A stretch of 64,000 nt of DNA from Bacilli bacterium (GTDB taxonomy: Bacteria > Bacillota_I > Bacilli_A > RF39 > UBA660). The stretch is taken from positions 49,402-113,401 of the forward strand of contig CAAERO010000030.1 in the NCBI GenBank assembly GCA_900758495.1. Direction: 5' to 3'. The notes below the pieces were generated by a model that did not search any database, was not told the DNA's origin, and saw only the letters and a program-made list of their open reading frames with translations. Below are positions 32,703-41,112 of this stretch, one piece after another. Position 1 is the stretch's first letter; every line of letters begins with the position of its first letter. The position numbers were made by a program, and so were the translations under genes.

Positions 32703-33959
32703 GTGTCTTATTTAGAGATAATTTTGAATAATTGTGTCTATTTGTTATGTCCAATTTCTCTATATCTAATATATATATCGTATAGAAAAAACATTAATAA
32801 AGAAGTAAATACTATTGCATTTGAATTAGCTATTTCTTCTTCTTTATACTTTATACTTAGGTGTGGAATGCCCCTACATCATAACTATCCGACTATGTTA
32901 TTTGATGTACCTTTACTTTTAGCCTTTTCTAAGAAAAAAACAGGCTTTAGTATTGTTATTTCCATTGTATTAATTATTTATCAAACTATCTTTCTAAAAA
33001 CTATGCCTTTATTATTAATTGTAGAATATACAGTCTACTTCTTAGGTTATTTACATTTAAATGAACGTAAATTCTCTTTAGGAAATCTAATTCATGGTTT
33101 TATTATTGTTAATAGTTTCTTTCTGGCTATAAAAGTATTTTGGTTTATTTCCCCAAATGATTGTTACGACAATAATATCATCTACCTTTGTTGTATAATT
33201 ATTGTAATTTATCTAGTTAGTTCTATGATTCTTTATTTTCTGTATAAGGGTGAAAAAATTGTCGATTTTAATAATAGTTTATATAACATTCAGAAAGAAA
33301 AAGAATTACGGGCATCATTATTTAAAGTAACACACGAGATAAAAAATCCCATTGCTGTTTGTAAAGGTTATCTTGATATGTTAGACCCGTCAGATAATAA
33401 AAAATGTACTAAGTATATTCCTATATTAAAAAGTGAAATTAATAGAACTTTAGTTTTGATGGATGACTTTTTAGACTATACAAAAATAAAGATAGAGACT
33501 GAAGAAATAGACTTAGTTATGTTATTTGAAGAATTAGATTCAGCATTAAGACCACTTTTTTCTAATAAGAAAATTACAGTTAATTATAATATACCTTACG
33601 AAGAATTATATTTTGAAGCTGATTATAATCGCTTGAAGCAAGTTTTTATTAATTTATTAAAAAATGCCTTAGAAGCAAAAGACGAAACTAAAGAGTATAA
33701 CTATATAGATGTAACTGTTAAAGAAACTGAAAGTGACATTTTTATAAAAATAAAAGATAACGGTATTGGTATGACAAAAGAAGAATTGGACAAAGTAGGA
33801 CAGATGTTCTTTACTACAAAGAAAAAAGGCTCTGGACTTGGTACTTGTTTATCGAAGGAGATAATTAAACTCCATAAAGGAAATATAACTTATTCCTCAC
33901 ACAAAGGAGAATGGACTGAAGCAATTATAACTTTACCAAATATTAAAGTTATGTCATAA
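32703..33959 (+). CDS. KinB-like orphan membrane histidine kinase
   Basis: The first 190 residues form about six membrane segments with short loops. Then come a HisKA domain with His211 in Thr-His-Glu-Ile-Lys-Asn-Pro and a HATPase domain with Asn-Leu-Leu-Lys-Asn-Ala-Leu-Glu-Ala, Asp-Asn-Gly-Ile-Gly-Met, a Phe-Phe-Thr-Thr-Lys-Lys box and Gly-Ser-Gly-Leu-Gly-Thr. There is no response regulator beside it. The HisKA-Lys-Asn-Pro type and multi-pass sensor resemble sporulation kinases such as KinB that feed Spo0F/Spo0A. GTG 32703 lies behind AAAGGAAG; an ATG at 32664 overlaps the -10 box and is excluded. Its promoter carries Spo0A boxes. Confidence 0.78.
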   Translation: MSYLEIILNNCVYLLCPISLYLIYISYRKNINKEVNTIAFELAISSSLYFILRCGMPLHHNYPTMLFDVPLLLAFSKKKTGFSIVISIVLIIYQTIFLKTMPLLLIVEYTVYFLGYLHLNERKFSLGNLIHGFIIVNSFFLAIKVFWFISPNDCYDNNIIYLCCIIIVIYLVSSMILYFLYKGEKIVDFNNSLYNIQKEKELRASLFKVTHEIKNPIAVCKGYLDMLDPSDNKKCTKYIPILKSEINRTLVLMDDFLDYTKIKIETEEIDLVMLFEELDSALRPLFSNKKITVNYNIPYEELYFEADYNRLKQVFINLLKNALEAKDETKEYNYIDVTVKETESDIFIKIKDNGIGMTKEELDKVGQMFFTTKKKGSGLGTCLSKEIIKLHKGNITYSSHKGEWTEAIITLPNIKVMS

Positions 33960-33975
33960 TAATGATGGTGTTATT

Positions 33976-34548
33976 ATGATAGAAGAAATAAAGAAAAATT
34001 TGAAAAATCAATTAACTGATTATAGATACAATCATTGTTTACGAGTAGCTGATGTTGCTAAAGATTTAGCAATATTTTATAAAGAAGATGAAGAAAAAGC
34101 TTACTTGACTGGATTAGTCCACGATATGGCAAAAGAATTTACTAAAGAAGAAAATTTAGAATTTGTTAAAAGTCATAACCTTCCAAAAGAAGTCTTGAGT
34201 AAAGAAAATAGCAAATTTCTTCATGGTATTATTGGAGCTATAATAGCTAAAGAAACATATCATTTTACTGATGATATGTTTAATGCTGTTTATTATCATA
34301 CTGCTGGTCATCCAGAAATGAGCAAATTAGAAAAAATTGTTTATCTAGCTGATAAGATAGAACCTGGCAAGAATTATGAAGGTATAGAAGAAGAGCGAAA
34401 ACTAGCTTATCAAGATTTAGATCAAGCGGTGATATTATGTTTAAAAACAAAAATAGCAAAGTTAACAAAGGAAGGTAAAAAAATTCATCAGAATACTATA
34501 GATACACTTAATTATTTGGAAAAAAAAGCAAGTGCTACTACTAAATAA
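33976..34548 (+). CDS. yqeK: YqeK HD-domain protein (predicted Ap4A hydrolase)
   Basis: YqeK symmetrically hydrolyses diadenosine tetraphosphate. The HD metal ligands are His20 (Asn-His-Cys-Leu-Arg-Val), His-Asp near residue 49 (Leu-Val-His-Asp-Met-Ala-Lys), His77-Gly, a Tyr-His-Thr-Ala-Gly-His segment near residue 96 and Tyr-Leu-Ala-Asp-Lys-Ile-Glu-Pro. The length of 190 residues is normal. It lies 16 bases after the kinase with GGTG before the ATG. In many Bacillota it follows nadD and precedes rsfS; neither is adjacent here, so the gene has been moved out of that context. Confidence 0.9.
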   Translation: MIEEIKKNLKNQLTDYRYNHCLRVADVAKDLAIFYKEDEEKAYLTGLVHDMAKEFTKEENLEFVKSHNLPKEVLSKENSKFLHGIIGAIIAKETYHFTDDMFNAVYYHTAGHPEMSKLEKIVYLADKIEPGKNYEGIEEERKLAYQDLDQAVILCLKTKIAKLTKEGKKIHQNTIDTLNYLEKKASATTK

Positions 34549-34611
34549 TGTTTTGTCTCGATTAAAAAACTGTGGTACAATAACTTATATAAAAGAGTAG
34601 AGGGTGATGAA

Positions 34612-36390
34612 ATGTTAGGTGATATCAAAGAGATAGTTGATAGTAACGTTTTTGTTAATTTATCAATTGATATTTCAAAACAAACAAATCTAGTTGATTT
34701 ACATATAATTTTTGAAGACGGTCCAGCTAAAGTTGTAGGGCAAATTGTCAGTACAACGCGAACTGTTTTAAAATCCAATATAGTTGGTGAAATAAAAGAT
34801 GATAAATTTCTTCCAGGTGTAAGTAGCAAACCATCTTTTAAATCAACAGTTAGAATAATTAATATGGAAGAGTTGGAATTGCTTTTAGGTAGAACAACTC
34901 CGCAGGCTGGTGAAGTTCTTTTTGGCTATTCTAATATTTATCAAAATTATCCAATTCACGTAAATGTAAATTCTTTTTTTAGTAATCATTTTGCTATTTT
35001 GGGAAATAGTGGAGCTGGTAAAAGCTTTTCCGTATCAAGAATTTTACAAAATGTTTTTGCTAGTAAAATAGCAAGCCCAGTAGGAGCTCATGTTTTAATG
35101 TTTGATGCCTATGGTGAGTATACAAGAGCCCTAAAAGATATAGATAAAGTGAATCCAAGTATGCATTACACTACTTATACAACTAGCACAAATAATGAAG
35201 TTAGTGCACCAATTAATATTCCTCTTTGGTTATTAGGAGTAGATGATATAGCATTGCTTTTGGATGTAACTTCAACTAATCAATTACCAATTATTGAAAA
35301 AGCATTAAGTTTAGTTCCAATTCTGACTGGAGAAGAAGAAACGGTTATTAGATATAAAAATGATATTATTGCAAGAGCAGTAGAAGATATTTTATTGAGT
35401 GGTTCTCAATCAACTAAAATAAGAGATCAAGTAACAGCAGTTCTTACAAAGTTTCATACAAGAGATTTATCACTTGAAAGTCAGATAGTACAACCAGGCT
35501 ACACAAGGACCTTGAAGCAATGTCTTTATATAGATAAGATGGGAAAATTGGTGGAAATGGAGGTGGTTGTCAATTTTGTAAAACAATTTATTTTACAAGA
35601 TGAAGAAGCTACTCCAAAAACTAATAAAATGATTGCTTATACTTTGAAAGATTTGGAAACGGCAATGGATTTTGCTCTAATCAGTGAAGGCGTTTTAAAA
35701 AGCGATAAAGTTTATGATTATGCTAATGTTTTAAGCGTAAGACTTCATAGCTTAGTAAATAGTCCAAATCACGTTTTCTTTGATGCCACTTCTTATATAG
35801 ATAGGGCAACTTATATAAATGATTTATTTACAGATTTAAACGGTAATCACTGTCAAATAGTTAATTTCAATATAAGCTACATTGATGATAGATTGGCCAA
35901 AGTAATAACAAAAATGCTATCAAAGTTGGTGTTTGATTATACAGTTGAAAATCCTAGTAGAGGAAGCACACCATTCCATATAATAATTGAAGAAGCACAC
36001 CGTTATGTTCAAAAGGATACTGATACAGAAATACTTGGTTATAATATTTTTGATAGAATAACTAAGGAAGGAAGAAAATATGGCGCTCTTCTAGGACTTA
36101 TTACACAAAGACCTAGTGAACTTTCTGATACAGCAATTTCGCAGTGTTCAAACTTTGTTGTTCTAAGAACATTACATCCAAAGGATTTACAATATATAAA
36201 AGAAATGGTTCCAAACGTTTCGGCTGAAATAGTAGAAGAACTAAAAAATTTAAAACCAGGTAATTGCATTGCATTTGGAAGTGCCTTTAAAGTTCCAACT
36301 AGTATGTATTTTCAAAAAGCTGATCCCGAACCACTTTCTAATAACGTTGATATCAGTAAAGTATGGTATCAGCCTGGAAATACAATGTAG
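34612..36390 (+). CDS. HerA-like ATPase (DUF87 type), copy 2
   Basis: This paralogue of the 6933-9107 protein keeps the same build: a HAS-barrel-like N-terminus, Walker A Gly131-Asn-Ser-Gly-Ala-Gly-Lys-Ser138, Walker B Ile-Ile-Ile-Glu-Glu-Ala-His, and Gly-Leu-Ile-Thr-Gln-Arg-Pro-Ser-Glu-Leu-Ser-Asp. The two copies share long stretches in the ATPase core, for example around Ser-Gln-Cys-Ser-Asn-Phe. Copy 2 lacks the Pro/Asn/Gln-rich tail and ends at 592 residues. Its ribosome binding site is GAGGGTGATG. The 3' end overlaps the convergent rhomboid gene by 22 bases. No NurA partner is seen. Confidence 0.85.
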   Translation: MLGDIKEIVDSNVFVNLSIDISKQTNLVDLHIIFEDGPAKVVGQIVSTTRTVLKSNIVGEIKDDKFLPGVSSKPSFKSTVRIINMEELELLLGRTTPQAGEVLFGYSNIYQNYPIHVNVNSFFSNHFAILGNSGAGKSFSVSRILQNVFASKIASPVGAHVLMFDAYGEYTRALKDIDKVNPSMHYTTYTTSTNNEVSAPINIPLWLLGVDDIALLLDVTSTNQLPIIEKALSLVPILTGEEETVIRYKNDIIARAVEDILLSGSQSTKIRDQVTAVLTKFHTRDLSLESQIVQPGYTRTLKQCLYIDKMGKLVEMEVVVNFVKQFILQDEEATPKTNKMIAYTLKDLETAMDFALISEGVLKSDKVYDYANVLSVRLHSLVNSPNHVFFDATSYIDRATYINDLFTDLNGNHCQIVNFNISYIDDRLAKVITKMLSKLVFDYTVENPSRGSTPFHIIIEEAHRYVQKDTDTEILGYNIFDRITKEGRKYGALLGLITQRPSELSDTAISQCSNFVVLRTLHPKDLQYIKEMVPNVSAEIVEELKNLKPGNCIAFGSAFKVPTSMYFQKADPEPLSNNVDISKVWYQPGNTM

Positions 36391-36929
36391 CCAAAAACAA
36401 AACCAGCAATAGCACCAATGAAATGGCTACCATGGGAAATGAAATCTTTTTGACCAAAAAGTTTTATTTCATCAATTACATAAAAAATACAGATTAAAAT
36501 GAAAGTTAAAGGAATCTTATTAAAAGAAAAATTCACAAGAGAAGAAAGAACTATCAACATAAAAGTAATGCCACTAGCTCCTAGAATTTTATTCCTAGTA
36601 AAGATAGAATTAACAATTCCAATTATTAAAGAAGTAGCAGTTATCATTATTAGTAAATTAATACTGCCATATTTTTCTTCAATCATTGGACCAATTAACA
36701 AAATATAGAGAAAATTATGTGTAAAGTGCTCCCAATTAGCATGGCCAAATATATGAGTTAATAGTCTTATATAAGTTAGTGGATTAAATGGATTGCTACG
36801 ATAAGTAGAAAATAATAAATCATTACTTTTTCCTTTTGTTAATCTATTCAAAATAAGAGCAACTAAAGAAATAAAGAAAAATGATAAAATAATTATTGAA
36901 TTATATTCTAAATAGTTTAAGACTTTCAT
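36369..36929 (-). CDS. rhomboid-family intramembrane serine protease
   Basis: Six membrane segments are visible. The nucleophile Ser119 lies in Gly-Ala-Ser-Gly of a middle segment, and His169 in His-Phe-Ile-Gly-Ala-Ile-Ala-Gly of the last one completes the dyad. His-Phe-Thr-His-Asn (69-72 region) is the rhomboid His-x2-x-Asn motif of the second segment. Rhomboids cleave substrates within membrane segments. ATG 36929 follows AGAGGTGG. At 186 residues the protein is compact and without extra cytosolic domains. It overlaps the 3' end of the HerA-like gene tail to tail. Confidence 0.9.
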   Translation of the reverse strand: MKVLNYLEYNSIIILSFFFISLVALILNRLTKGKSNDLLFSTYRSNPFNPLTYIRLLTHIFGHANWEHFTHNFLYILLIGPMIEEKYGSINLLIMITATSLIIGIVNSIFTRNKILGASGITFMLIVLSSLVNFSFNKIPLTFILICIFYVIDEIKLFGQKDFISHGSHFIGAIAGFVFGYIVFPG

Positions 36930-37054
36930 TACTACCACCTCTTTTAGTATTATACAAAAAATATTTGTATCAAGCCAGAGGTGGCTAAAAAAGTCTTTTC
37001 CTTTTTAGAAAAGTATGTTATTATAAATAGTAGTTAAGGTAGGAGGTTAAGCAT

Positions 37055-37489
37055 ATGGCTTTCAACGATAAATTAAAAAAATTAATGGGACAAGATGGAA
37101 CAGATTCAAACGAAGAAATTAAAGAGGAGGAATATTACAAAGTGTCAAGAGAAGAATATGAAGACGATAATGGGGTAGCTGGTAGCAAAATGATGTTACT
37201 TGAGCCACGCGCTTATTCAGAATCACAACAGATTGCTGATCATTTAAAGAATCGTAATGCAGTAGTTGTTAATTTGAAGCGAGTAACTCCAGATCAAGGA
37301 AAAAGAATAGTAGACTTTTTATCAGGTACACTTTATGCTATTGGTGGAGATTTACAAAAATTAGGTGGAGGAATATTTCTTTGCACACCAAATAATGTAA
37401 ATGTAGAAGGAAAAATAAGTGACGATGTACCAGCAACTAAGTCAACAAAGAAAAGTAAGAGTGAAGAAGATGACGAATTCGACTGGTAA
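37055..37489 (+). CDS. sepF: cell division protein SepF
   Basis: SepF binds FtsZ and the membrane and aligns the division ring. The protein starts with a short amphipathic helix (Phe-Asn-Asp-Lys-Leu-Lys-Lys-Leu-Met), then an acidic linker, then the core domain with Pro-Arg-Ala-Tyr-Ser-Glu-Ser-Gln-Gln-Ile-Ala-Asp, Asn-Leu-Lys-Arg, and Arg-Ile-Val-Asp-Phe-Leu-Ser-Gly-Thr-Leu-Tyr-Ala-Ile-Gly-Gly. GTAGGAGG precedes the ATG. The usual ylmE/ylmG/divIVA neighbours are missing, so it stands alone between the rhomboid gene and a long leader of relQ. Confidence 0.94.
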   Translation: MAFNDKLKKLMGQDGTDSNEEIKEEEYYKVSREEYEDDNGVAGSKMMLLEPRAYSESQQIADHLKNRNAVVVNLKRVTPDQGKRIVDFLSGTLYAIGGDLQKLGGGIFLCTPNNVNVEGKISDDVPATKSTKKSKSEEDDEFDW

Positions 37490-37860
37490 TTAGTTAGTAA
37501 CTTAAAAATGTAAAGTTTAATAACTTGTATTAGATAAGTATTAAGGGTGGATGACCTATTTACCAATGTAGTAACAAAAATAGGATAAAAGTTTTAGATG
37601 TTAGTTAAAAACATATTCTAGAATAAGAGCACTATTAATCAATTACTAATAAAGACTTACTAAATGCTTGAAAGTTAGGAATATTATAAGAAAAAAGTTT
37701 AAAGAAAGACTTAGTACATGGTAAGTACTACTTAACATACTGTTAATAGTACATTTTTAAAAGTGAAAATATATTAGCAAACAGATATTTTGTAAGAAAT
37801 CTTAAAAAATAAAAATTATTGTAAAACAACAATTGATAGTGGTAGAAAAGCTTGAAGTAC
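37490..37860 (+). other. non-coding leader region between sepF and relQ
   Basis: About 370 bases with no credible frame on either strand. It contains several short inverted repeats, for example TAGTAC with GTACTA around 37710-37730, and ends at a terminator hairpin. I see no clear promoter. The sequence AAGGGTGGATGACC near 37542 recalls a T-box core but lacks the rest of it. Confidence 0.4.
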
Positions 37861-37889
37861 TAGACTTAGAGAGGATAAGTCTATTTTTT
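37861..37889 (+). terminator. intrinsic terminator directly upstream of relQ
   Basis: TAGACTT (37861-37867) and AAGTCTA (37877-37883) form a perfect stem over a nine-base loop and six T follow. It ends only about 20 bases before the relQ start, too close for another promoter, so relQ must be read through it or be attenuated. Confidence 0.75.
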
Positions 37890-37908
37890 GCTAGAAAGGA
37901 GAATTTTT

Positions 37909-38538
37909 TTGGAAGAGTTAACAGAAGATTATGAAGAATTACTATTAAAATATAATGCTGCTTTAAAAACTCTTGAAACGCAAATTGCTATCTTGATTCA
38001 AGACTATGAGTTTAAGAATCATTACAATCCCGTTGAACATGTTAAAAGTAGAATAAAAAGTTATGATAGTATTGTTAATAAATTAAAGAGTAGGGATTAT
38101 GACGTTACTGTTGAAAATATTGAAAATCACATTCATGATGTTGTTGGCCTTAGAATTGTGTGTTCTTTTTTATCTGATGTTTATGCAATAGTTAAGTTAT
38201 TAGAAGATAGCGATCAAATAACAGTACATACAAAAAAGGACTATATTTCTAATCCTAAAGATAGTGGTTATTCTAGTTACCATCTTTTGGTTTATGTTCC
38301 AGTTTATTTAATTGATGGTGTAGAGATGGTGGAAGCAGAAATTCAAATTAGAACTGTTGCAATGGACTTTTGGGCTAGTTTAGACCATAAAATAAGATAT
38401 AAATTCAAAGGCGATATACCTAATCAAATACAAGAAAATATGTATAAGTGTGCTTTGGATATTAATGACTTAGATCAAAAAATGGTAGATATGAATAATC
38501 AAATGCGAACTATTATTGAAGATCAAGAAATCATATAG
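37909..38538 (+). CDS. relQ: small alarmone synthetase RelQ (YjbM type)
   Basis: This enzyme makes (p)ppGpp from ATP and GDP/GTP without a hydrolase domain. The synthetase core shows Val-Lys-Ser-Arg-Ile-Lys-Ser, His-Asp-Val-Val-Gly-Leu-Arg-Ile-Val-Cys, Lys-Asp-Ser-Gly-Tyr-Ser-Ser-Tyr-His-Leu and Glu-Ile-Gln-Ile-Arg-Thr-Val-Ala-Met-Asp-Phe-Trp-Ala. A C-terminal helix allows tetramer formation. TTG 37909 is chosen because AAAGGAG lies eight bases upstream; an earlier TTG at 37888 falls inside the terminator T-run. The length of about 209 residues is typical. A bidirectional terminator follows. Confidence 0.94.
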   Translation: MEELTEDYEELLLKYNAALKTLETQIAILIQDYEFKNHYNPVEHVKSRIKSYDSIVNKLKSRDYDVTVENIENHIHDVVGLRIVCSFLSDVYAIVKLLEDSDQITVHTKKDYISNPKDSGYSSYHLLVYVPVYLIDGVEMVEAEIQIRTVAMDFWASLDHKIRYKFKGDIPNQIQENMYKCALDINDLDQKMVDMNNQMRTIIEDQEII

Positions 38539-38541
38539 AAT

Positions 38542-38574
38542 AAAAAAGGAGCCAAATTAAATGACTCCTTTTAA
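38542..38574. terminator. bidirectional terminator between relQ and hsp20
   Basis: AAAAAGGAG (38543-38551) pairs with CTCCTTTT (38565-38572) with T-runs on both strands, between convergent genes. Confidence 0.75.
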
Positions 38575-38577
38575 GTA

Positions 38578-38964
38578 TTATTTAATATTAATAAGTTTTT
38601 TATTTTTATTCTCATCAATTTTTGGAACAGTAATATGTAAAGTACCATTATCATAAGAGGCTTCAATATTTTCTTCATCTACGTCTCCTAGATAGAAACT
38701 ACGAGAGTATTTTCCATAAACTCTTTCACGACGAATATATTTCTTTTTCTCATCTTTATTTTCTTCTTCGTGTTTCTTTTCAGCACTAACAATTAAGTTT
38801 CCTTTATTACATTCTACTTTAATTTCATCTTTTTTGAATCCAGGTAGGTCCATATCAACATGATAAATATTCTCTTTCTCATAAATATCACATTTCATTT
38901 TAGCTCCTTCCTCTTCAAATAAATCATCTAATGCGTTATCAAAATAAAATCTTCTTGGTAACAT
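38578..38964 (-). CDS. Hsp20/alpha-crystallin small heat shock protein
   Basis: This ATP-independent holdase has the alpha-crystallin domain at about residues 25-115: Val-Asp-Met-Asp-Leu-Pro-Gly-Phe-Lys-Lys-Asp-Glu-Ile-Lys-Val at the front, Arg-Arg-Glu-Arg-Val-Tyr-Gly-Lys-Tyr-Ser-Arg in the middle, and Tyr-Asp-Asn-Gly-Thr-Leu-His-Ile-Thr-Val-Pro-Lys as the conserved Ala/Asn-x-Gly-x-Leu motif. A short C-terminus ends in Leu-Ile-Asn-Ile. ATG 38964 is preceded by AAAGGAAAG. Its promoter is overlapped by a CIRCE operator, which places it in the HrcA regulon. Confidence 0.93.
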   Translation of the reverse strand: MLPRRFYFDNALDDLFEEEGAKMKCDIYEKENIYHVDMDLPGFKKDEIKVECNKGNLIVSAEKKHEEENKDEKKKYIRRERVYGKYSRSFYLGDVDEENIEASYDNGTLHITVPKIDENKNKKLINIK

Positions 38965-38990
38965 AATTATCACTTTCCTTTCACAATTAT

Positions 38991-39032
38991 GTTATAACAC
39001 TATTATTAGCAGTTGTCAATATGGAGTGCTAA
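38991..39032 (-). promoter_or_regulatory. CIRCE operator fused with the hsp20 promoter
   Basis: Read on the minus strand, TTAGCACTC (39032-39024) is a perfect half-site, a nine-base spacer follows, and AACTGCTAA (39014-39006) is the degenerate half. TTGACA (39019-39014) is the -35 box inside the operator and TATAAC (38996-38991) the -10 box at 17 bases. The geometry equals that of htpG. Confidence 0.85.
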
Positions 39033-39055
39033 AAAAAATAAAAATTTTAAGCATT

Positions 39056-39211
39056 TCAATTATCTTCAATGTATTCTAAGTTTGCTAAGGACAAATTATA
39101 ATTAGAATATTCTTTATAGAAATCAATATCAGAAGTATTATCATAGTTAACTATACAACTATTTATAGTTAAAGGTTCAGCTTTATAATTGATTTTTGAA
39201 TATTTTAACCA
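39056..39211 (-). pseudogene. possible remnant of a coding sequence
   Basis: A minus-strand frame of 51 codons with coding-like composition (Asn, Tyr, Ile, Asp, Glu) runs to a stop at 39056 but has no start codon with a ribosome binding site. Upstream of it the frame is broken. It may be the 3' end of a lost gene. The rest of the gap up to the tRNA holds only the tRNA promoter. Confidence 0.3.
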
Positions 39212-39328
39212 TTATAATCTAGAAGATATTGATTATTTTTATAAAAAAGTGTTATTTGTATAAAAAAATTAAAAAAAGCTCTTGCTATAACTCTGTAATT
39301 TTGATAAAATAACTTTGTTACTTGAGAT

Positions 39329-39405
39329 GGCGGCGTTGGTGAAGTGGTTAACACGCTGGTTTGTGGCACCAGTATGCATGAGTTCGATCCTCATACGCCG
39401 CCCCA
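39329..39405 (+). tRNA. tRNA-His (GTG)
   Basis: The acceptor stem GCGGCGT pairs with ACGCCGC, and an extra G at position -1 faces C73, the mark of tRNA-His. The anticodon loop TTGTGGC in stem CTGGT/ACCAG gives GTG. The T loop is TTCGATC and CCA is encoded. Confidence 0.96.
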
Positions 39406-39444
39406 TATTGAAATTTACGCACATATCTGTGTGTTAAATAAGTA

Positions 39445-39479
39445 AAAGTTCGTAATACTTGGTATTATGGACTTTTTTT
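39445..39479 (+). terminator. terminator of tRNA-His
   Basis: GTTCGTAATAC (39448-39458) pairs with GTATTATGGAC (39462-39472), allowing two G-T pairs, and seven T follow. Confidence 0.8.
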
Positions 39480-39609
39480 AGCGAATGTTGGAATAAATAA
39501 GATATTAAGAATTAAATATATAATAAACTAAACTGAGAATATTTTACAGAAAAGAATATTACTTTTAACAACTTTAATCTAGGATTAAAATAATCACATA
39601 AGAACTGGC

Positions 39610-39729
39610 ATAGATAAACTGATTTTGCTTTGTTATGATGACACAGGTTTACATAATAAAGAACTAAATGATGTTGTTACTTTATCGGAAATAATAAATA
39701 TAGTTGATGTGTTTTTAGAAAAAATGTAG
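39610..39729 (+). pseudogene. 3' gene fragment
   Basis: A 39-codon frame with natural amino-acid composition, including Leu-Leu-Cys-Tyr-Asp-Asp-Thr-Gly-Leu-His and a final helix, runs to a TAG stop but has no start or ribosome binding site. It is probably the end of a decayed gene. The family cannot be named. Confidence 0.35.
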
Positions 39730-39856
39730 TTTATTTTTTAAACTTATAAGACTAAAAAAATGTTTCTCTATCTACTTTAATAATAAAGACTATGGAGATA
39801 AATAAGTATAACTGCTATCATAATTTCTTGGTTAAGAATTTTTACAGTGATTCAAT

Positions 39857-40301
39857 TTGATTCAAACAAAAAAGGCTATTGCTAATGAAAATGTTTTTCC
39901 ATTTCCAGTTAATCCTAAATTTTTTAGTGATTACTATAGGAATACGAATAATCTTAAAAATGAGAATAATGTCTCATTACTGTGATAGTAACAATCCGAT
40001 TTATTTCTATAGTTGTGGTCAGATAAATTTTCATAATTATGTAAAAATGAGAAGTAATGATATAAAACAAATAGCTCCAGAATTATTATTGAGGTTTAAT
40101 GAAAATTTTGATAAAACTATGATTGATGTTAAGACCATGGTTGACTATTTAATAACATTAAATCCTATAGTACAAATTTATTTTGTAGACATAATGGGAA
40201 ATGTTAATTGTGTAGTTAGAAACGATTGTCATCCTAATTATGCTTGTCAATGTTATATGAAAAAGAGATTAGCTAATGTTATAGATAAATCAATAAGTTA
40301 A
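39857..40301 (+). pseudogene. frameshifted gene remnant of unknown family
   Basis: Two overlapping frames make sense together. The first (from about 39857) encodes Asn-Glu-Asn-Val-Phe-Pro-Phe-Pro-Val-Asn-Pro-Lys-Phe-Phe-Ser-Asp-Tyr-Tyr and stops near 39980. The second carries on from about 39972 with a Cys-Asp-Ser-Asn-Asn-Pro segment, a helical part and a Cys-rich end (Asn-Asp-Cys-His-Pro-Asn-Tyr-Ala-Cys-Gln-Cys). A frameshift near 39972 joins them. The upstream ATG of the second frame (39879) yields a hydrophobic start that is an artefact of reading the first frame out of phase. A terminator follows. No family is recognised. Confidence 0.4.
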
Positions 40302-40303
40302 AA

Positions 40304-40331
40304 TAAAAGTTGCAACATGCGACTTTTTTTG
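40304..40331 (+). terminator. intrinsic terminator
   Basis: AAAGTTGC and GCGACTTT pair (one G-T) over a five-base loop and T-run follows, directly behind the decayed gene. Confidence 0.65.
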
Positions 40332-40864
40332 TACATGTCATAAAACTAGATGGTGAAGGTCTCAAAATATGTATTTGTCGCAGACTAGATAGTAATTGCA
40401 AAATATAAACTAGTAATGGAATGTTAAAAGAACTAATCACAAAGTTGAGTCTTTATTAATAAAAAATTGGTATTAAGAGTTGTTTGATGAATAGGTTATC
40501 GACATACAACAAAGTTTCAAAGATAAACGTAATTTGATATGTAGATTAAGACAATAAATGTTGAAAGAGTTAAGTTTTATTCTATTAGGTTCTATAAGTG
40601 AATAAGTAGCAACGATAAATTATATGATGTCTTTTATAATAAATCAGAATGTATATAAAGAAAAATTACAAAATTCAATAAAAAAATAGAACAAAGACTA
40701 ATATCTGTGTCCTAGATTATTACTTACCTTGCAATAAATATATAAATGAATATCCAATCGTAAAGTATCATGATATGGTGATGTTAGGAACAATGAAAAA
40801 TTTAACTTCTATTAAAATTCCTATACACTTGATAATAAAAATAAAACTAGCTATCTCTAGCTAG
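40332..40864 (+). other. decayed non-coding stretch
   Basis: About 530 bases with no intact gene. Stop-free pieces with coding-like composition occur, the best being a 50-codon frame from 40715 to 40864 (Asp-Tyr-Tyr-Leu-Pro-Cys-Asn-Lys...), but none has a start signal. It looks like old coding sequence broken by several indels. Confidence 0.4.
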
Positions 40865-40865
40865 T
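40836..40865 (-). terminator. terminator of tRNA-Ala
   Basis: On the minus strand ACTAGCTA and TAGCTAGT form a perfect eight-base stem over a four-base loop (40846-40865), followed by a TTTTATTTTTA run. It lies 12 bases behind the tRNA. Confidence 0.75.
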
Positions 40866-40877
40866 GAATGTTAATTA

Positions 40878-40953
40878 TGGTGGAGAATAGGAGGATCGAA
40901 CTCCTGACCTTCTGCGTGCAAAGCAGACGCTCTCCCAGCTGAGCTAATTCCCC
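40878..40953 (-). tRNA. tRNA-Ala (TGC)
   Basis: On the minus strand GGGGAAT pairs with ATTCTCC (one G-T pair). The anticodon loop TTTGCAC gives TGC, the T loop is TTCGATC, the discriminator is A and CCA is encoded. Confidence 0.96.
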
Positions 40954-41112
40954 GTAACAACACATTAAATATACCATATACTTTATAATAGTGTCAATAC
41001 TTTTTTGAAAAAAATTAAATAAAATTATTCATACTCTAATTGGACTGCAAACGCAACTTGTTGACCACTAAGATAAAAAGTGATATAATAAGCCCACAAA
41101 TGGGGGATAGGT

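Noticed and set aside
37535..37570. T-box leader between sepF and relQ
   Set aside because: AAGGGTGGA resembles the T-box core, but the rest of the core, the specifier hairpin and a correctly placed antiterminator are missing, and the downstream gene is not an aminoacyl-tRNA or amino-acid gene.
39879..40301. An intact 140-residue membrane protein gene
   Set aside because: The first 30 codons are the out-of-frame reading of a better frame (Val-Phe-Pro-Phe-Pro...), there is no ribosome binding site, and the two frames join by one shift.
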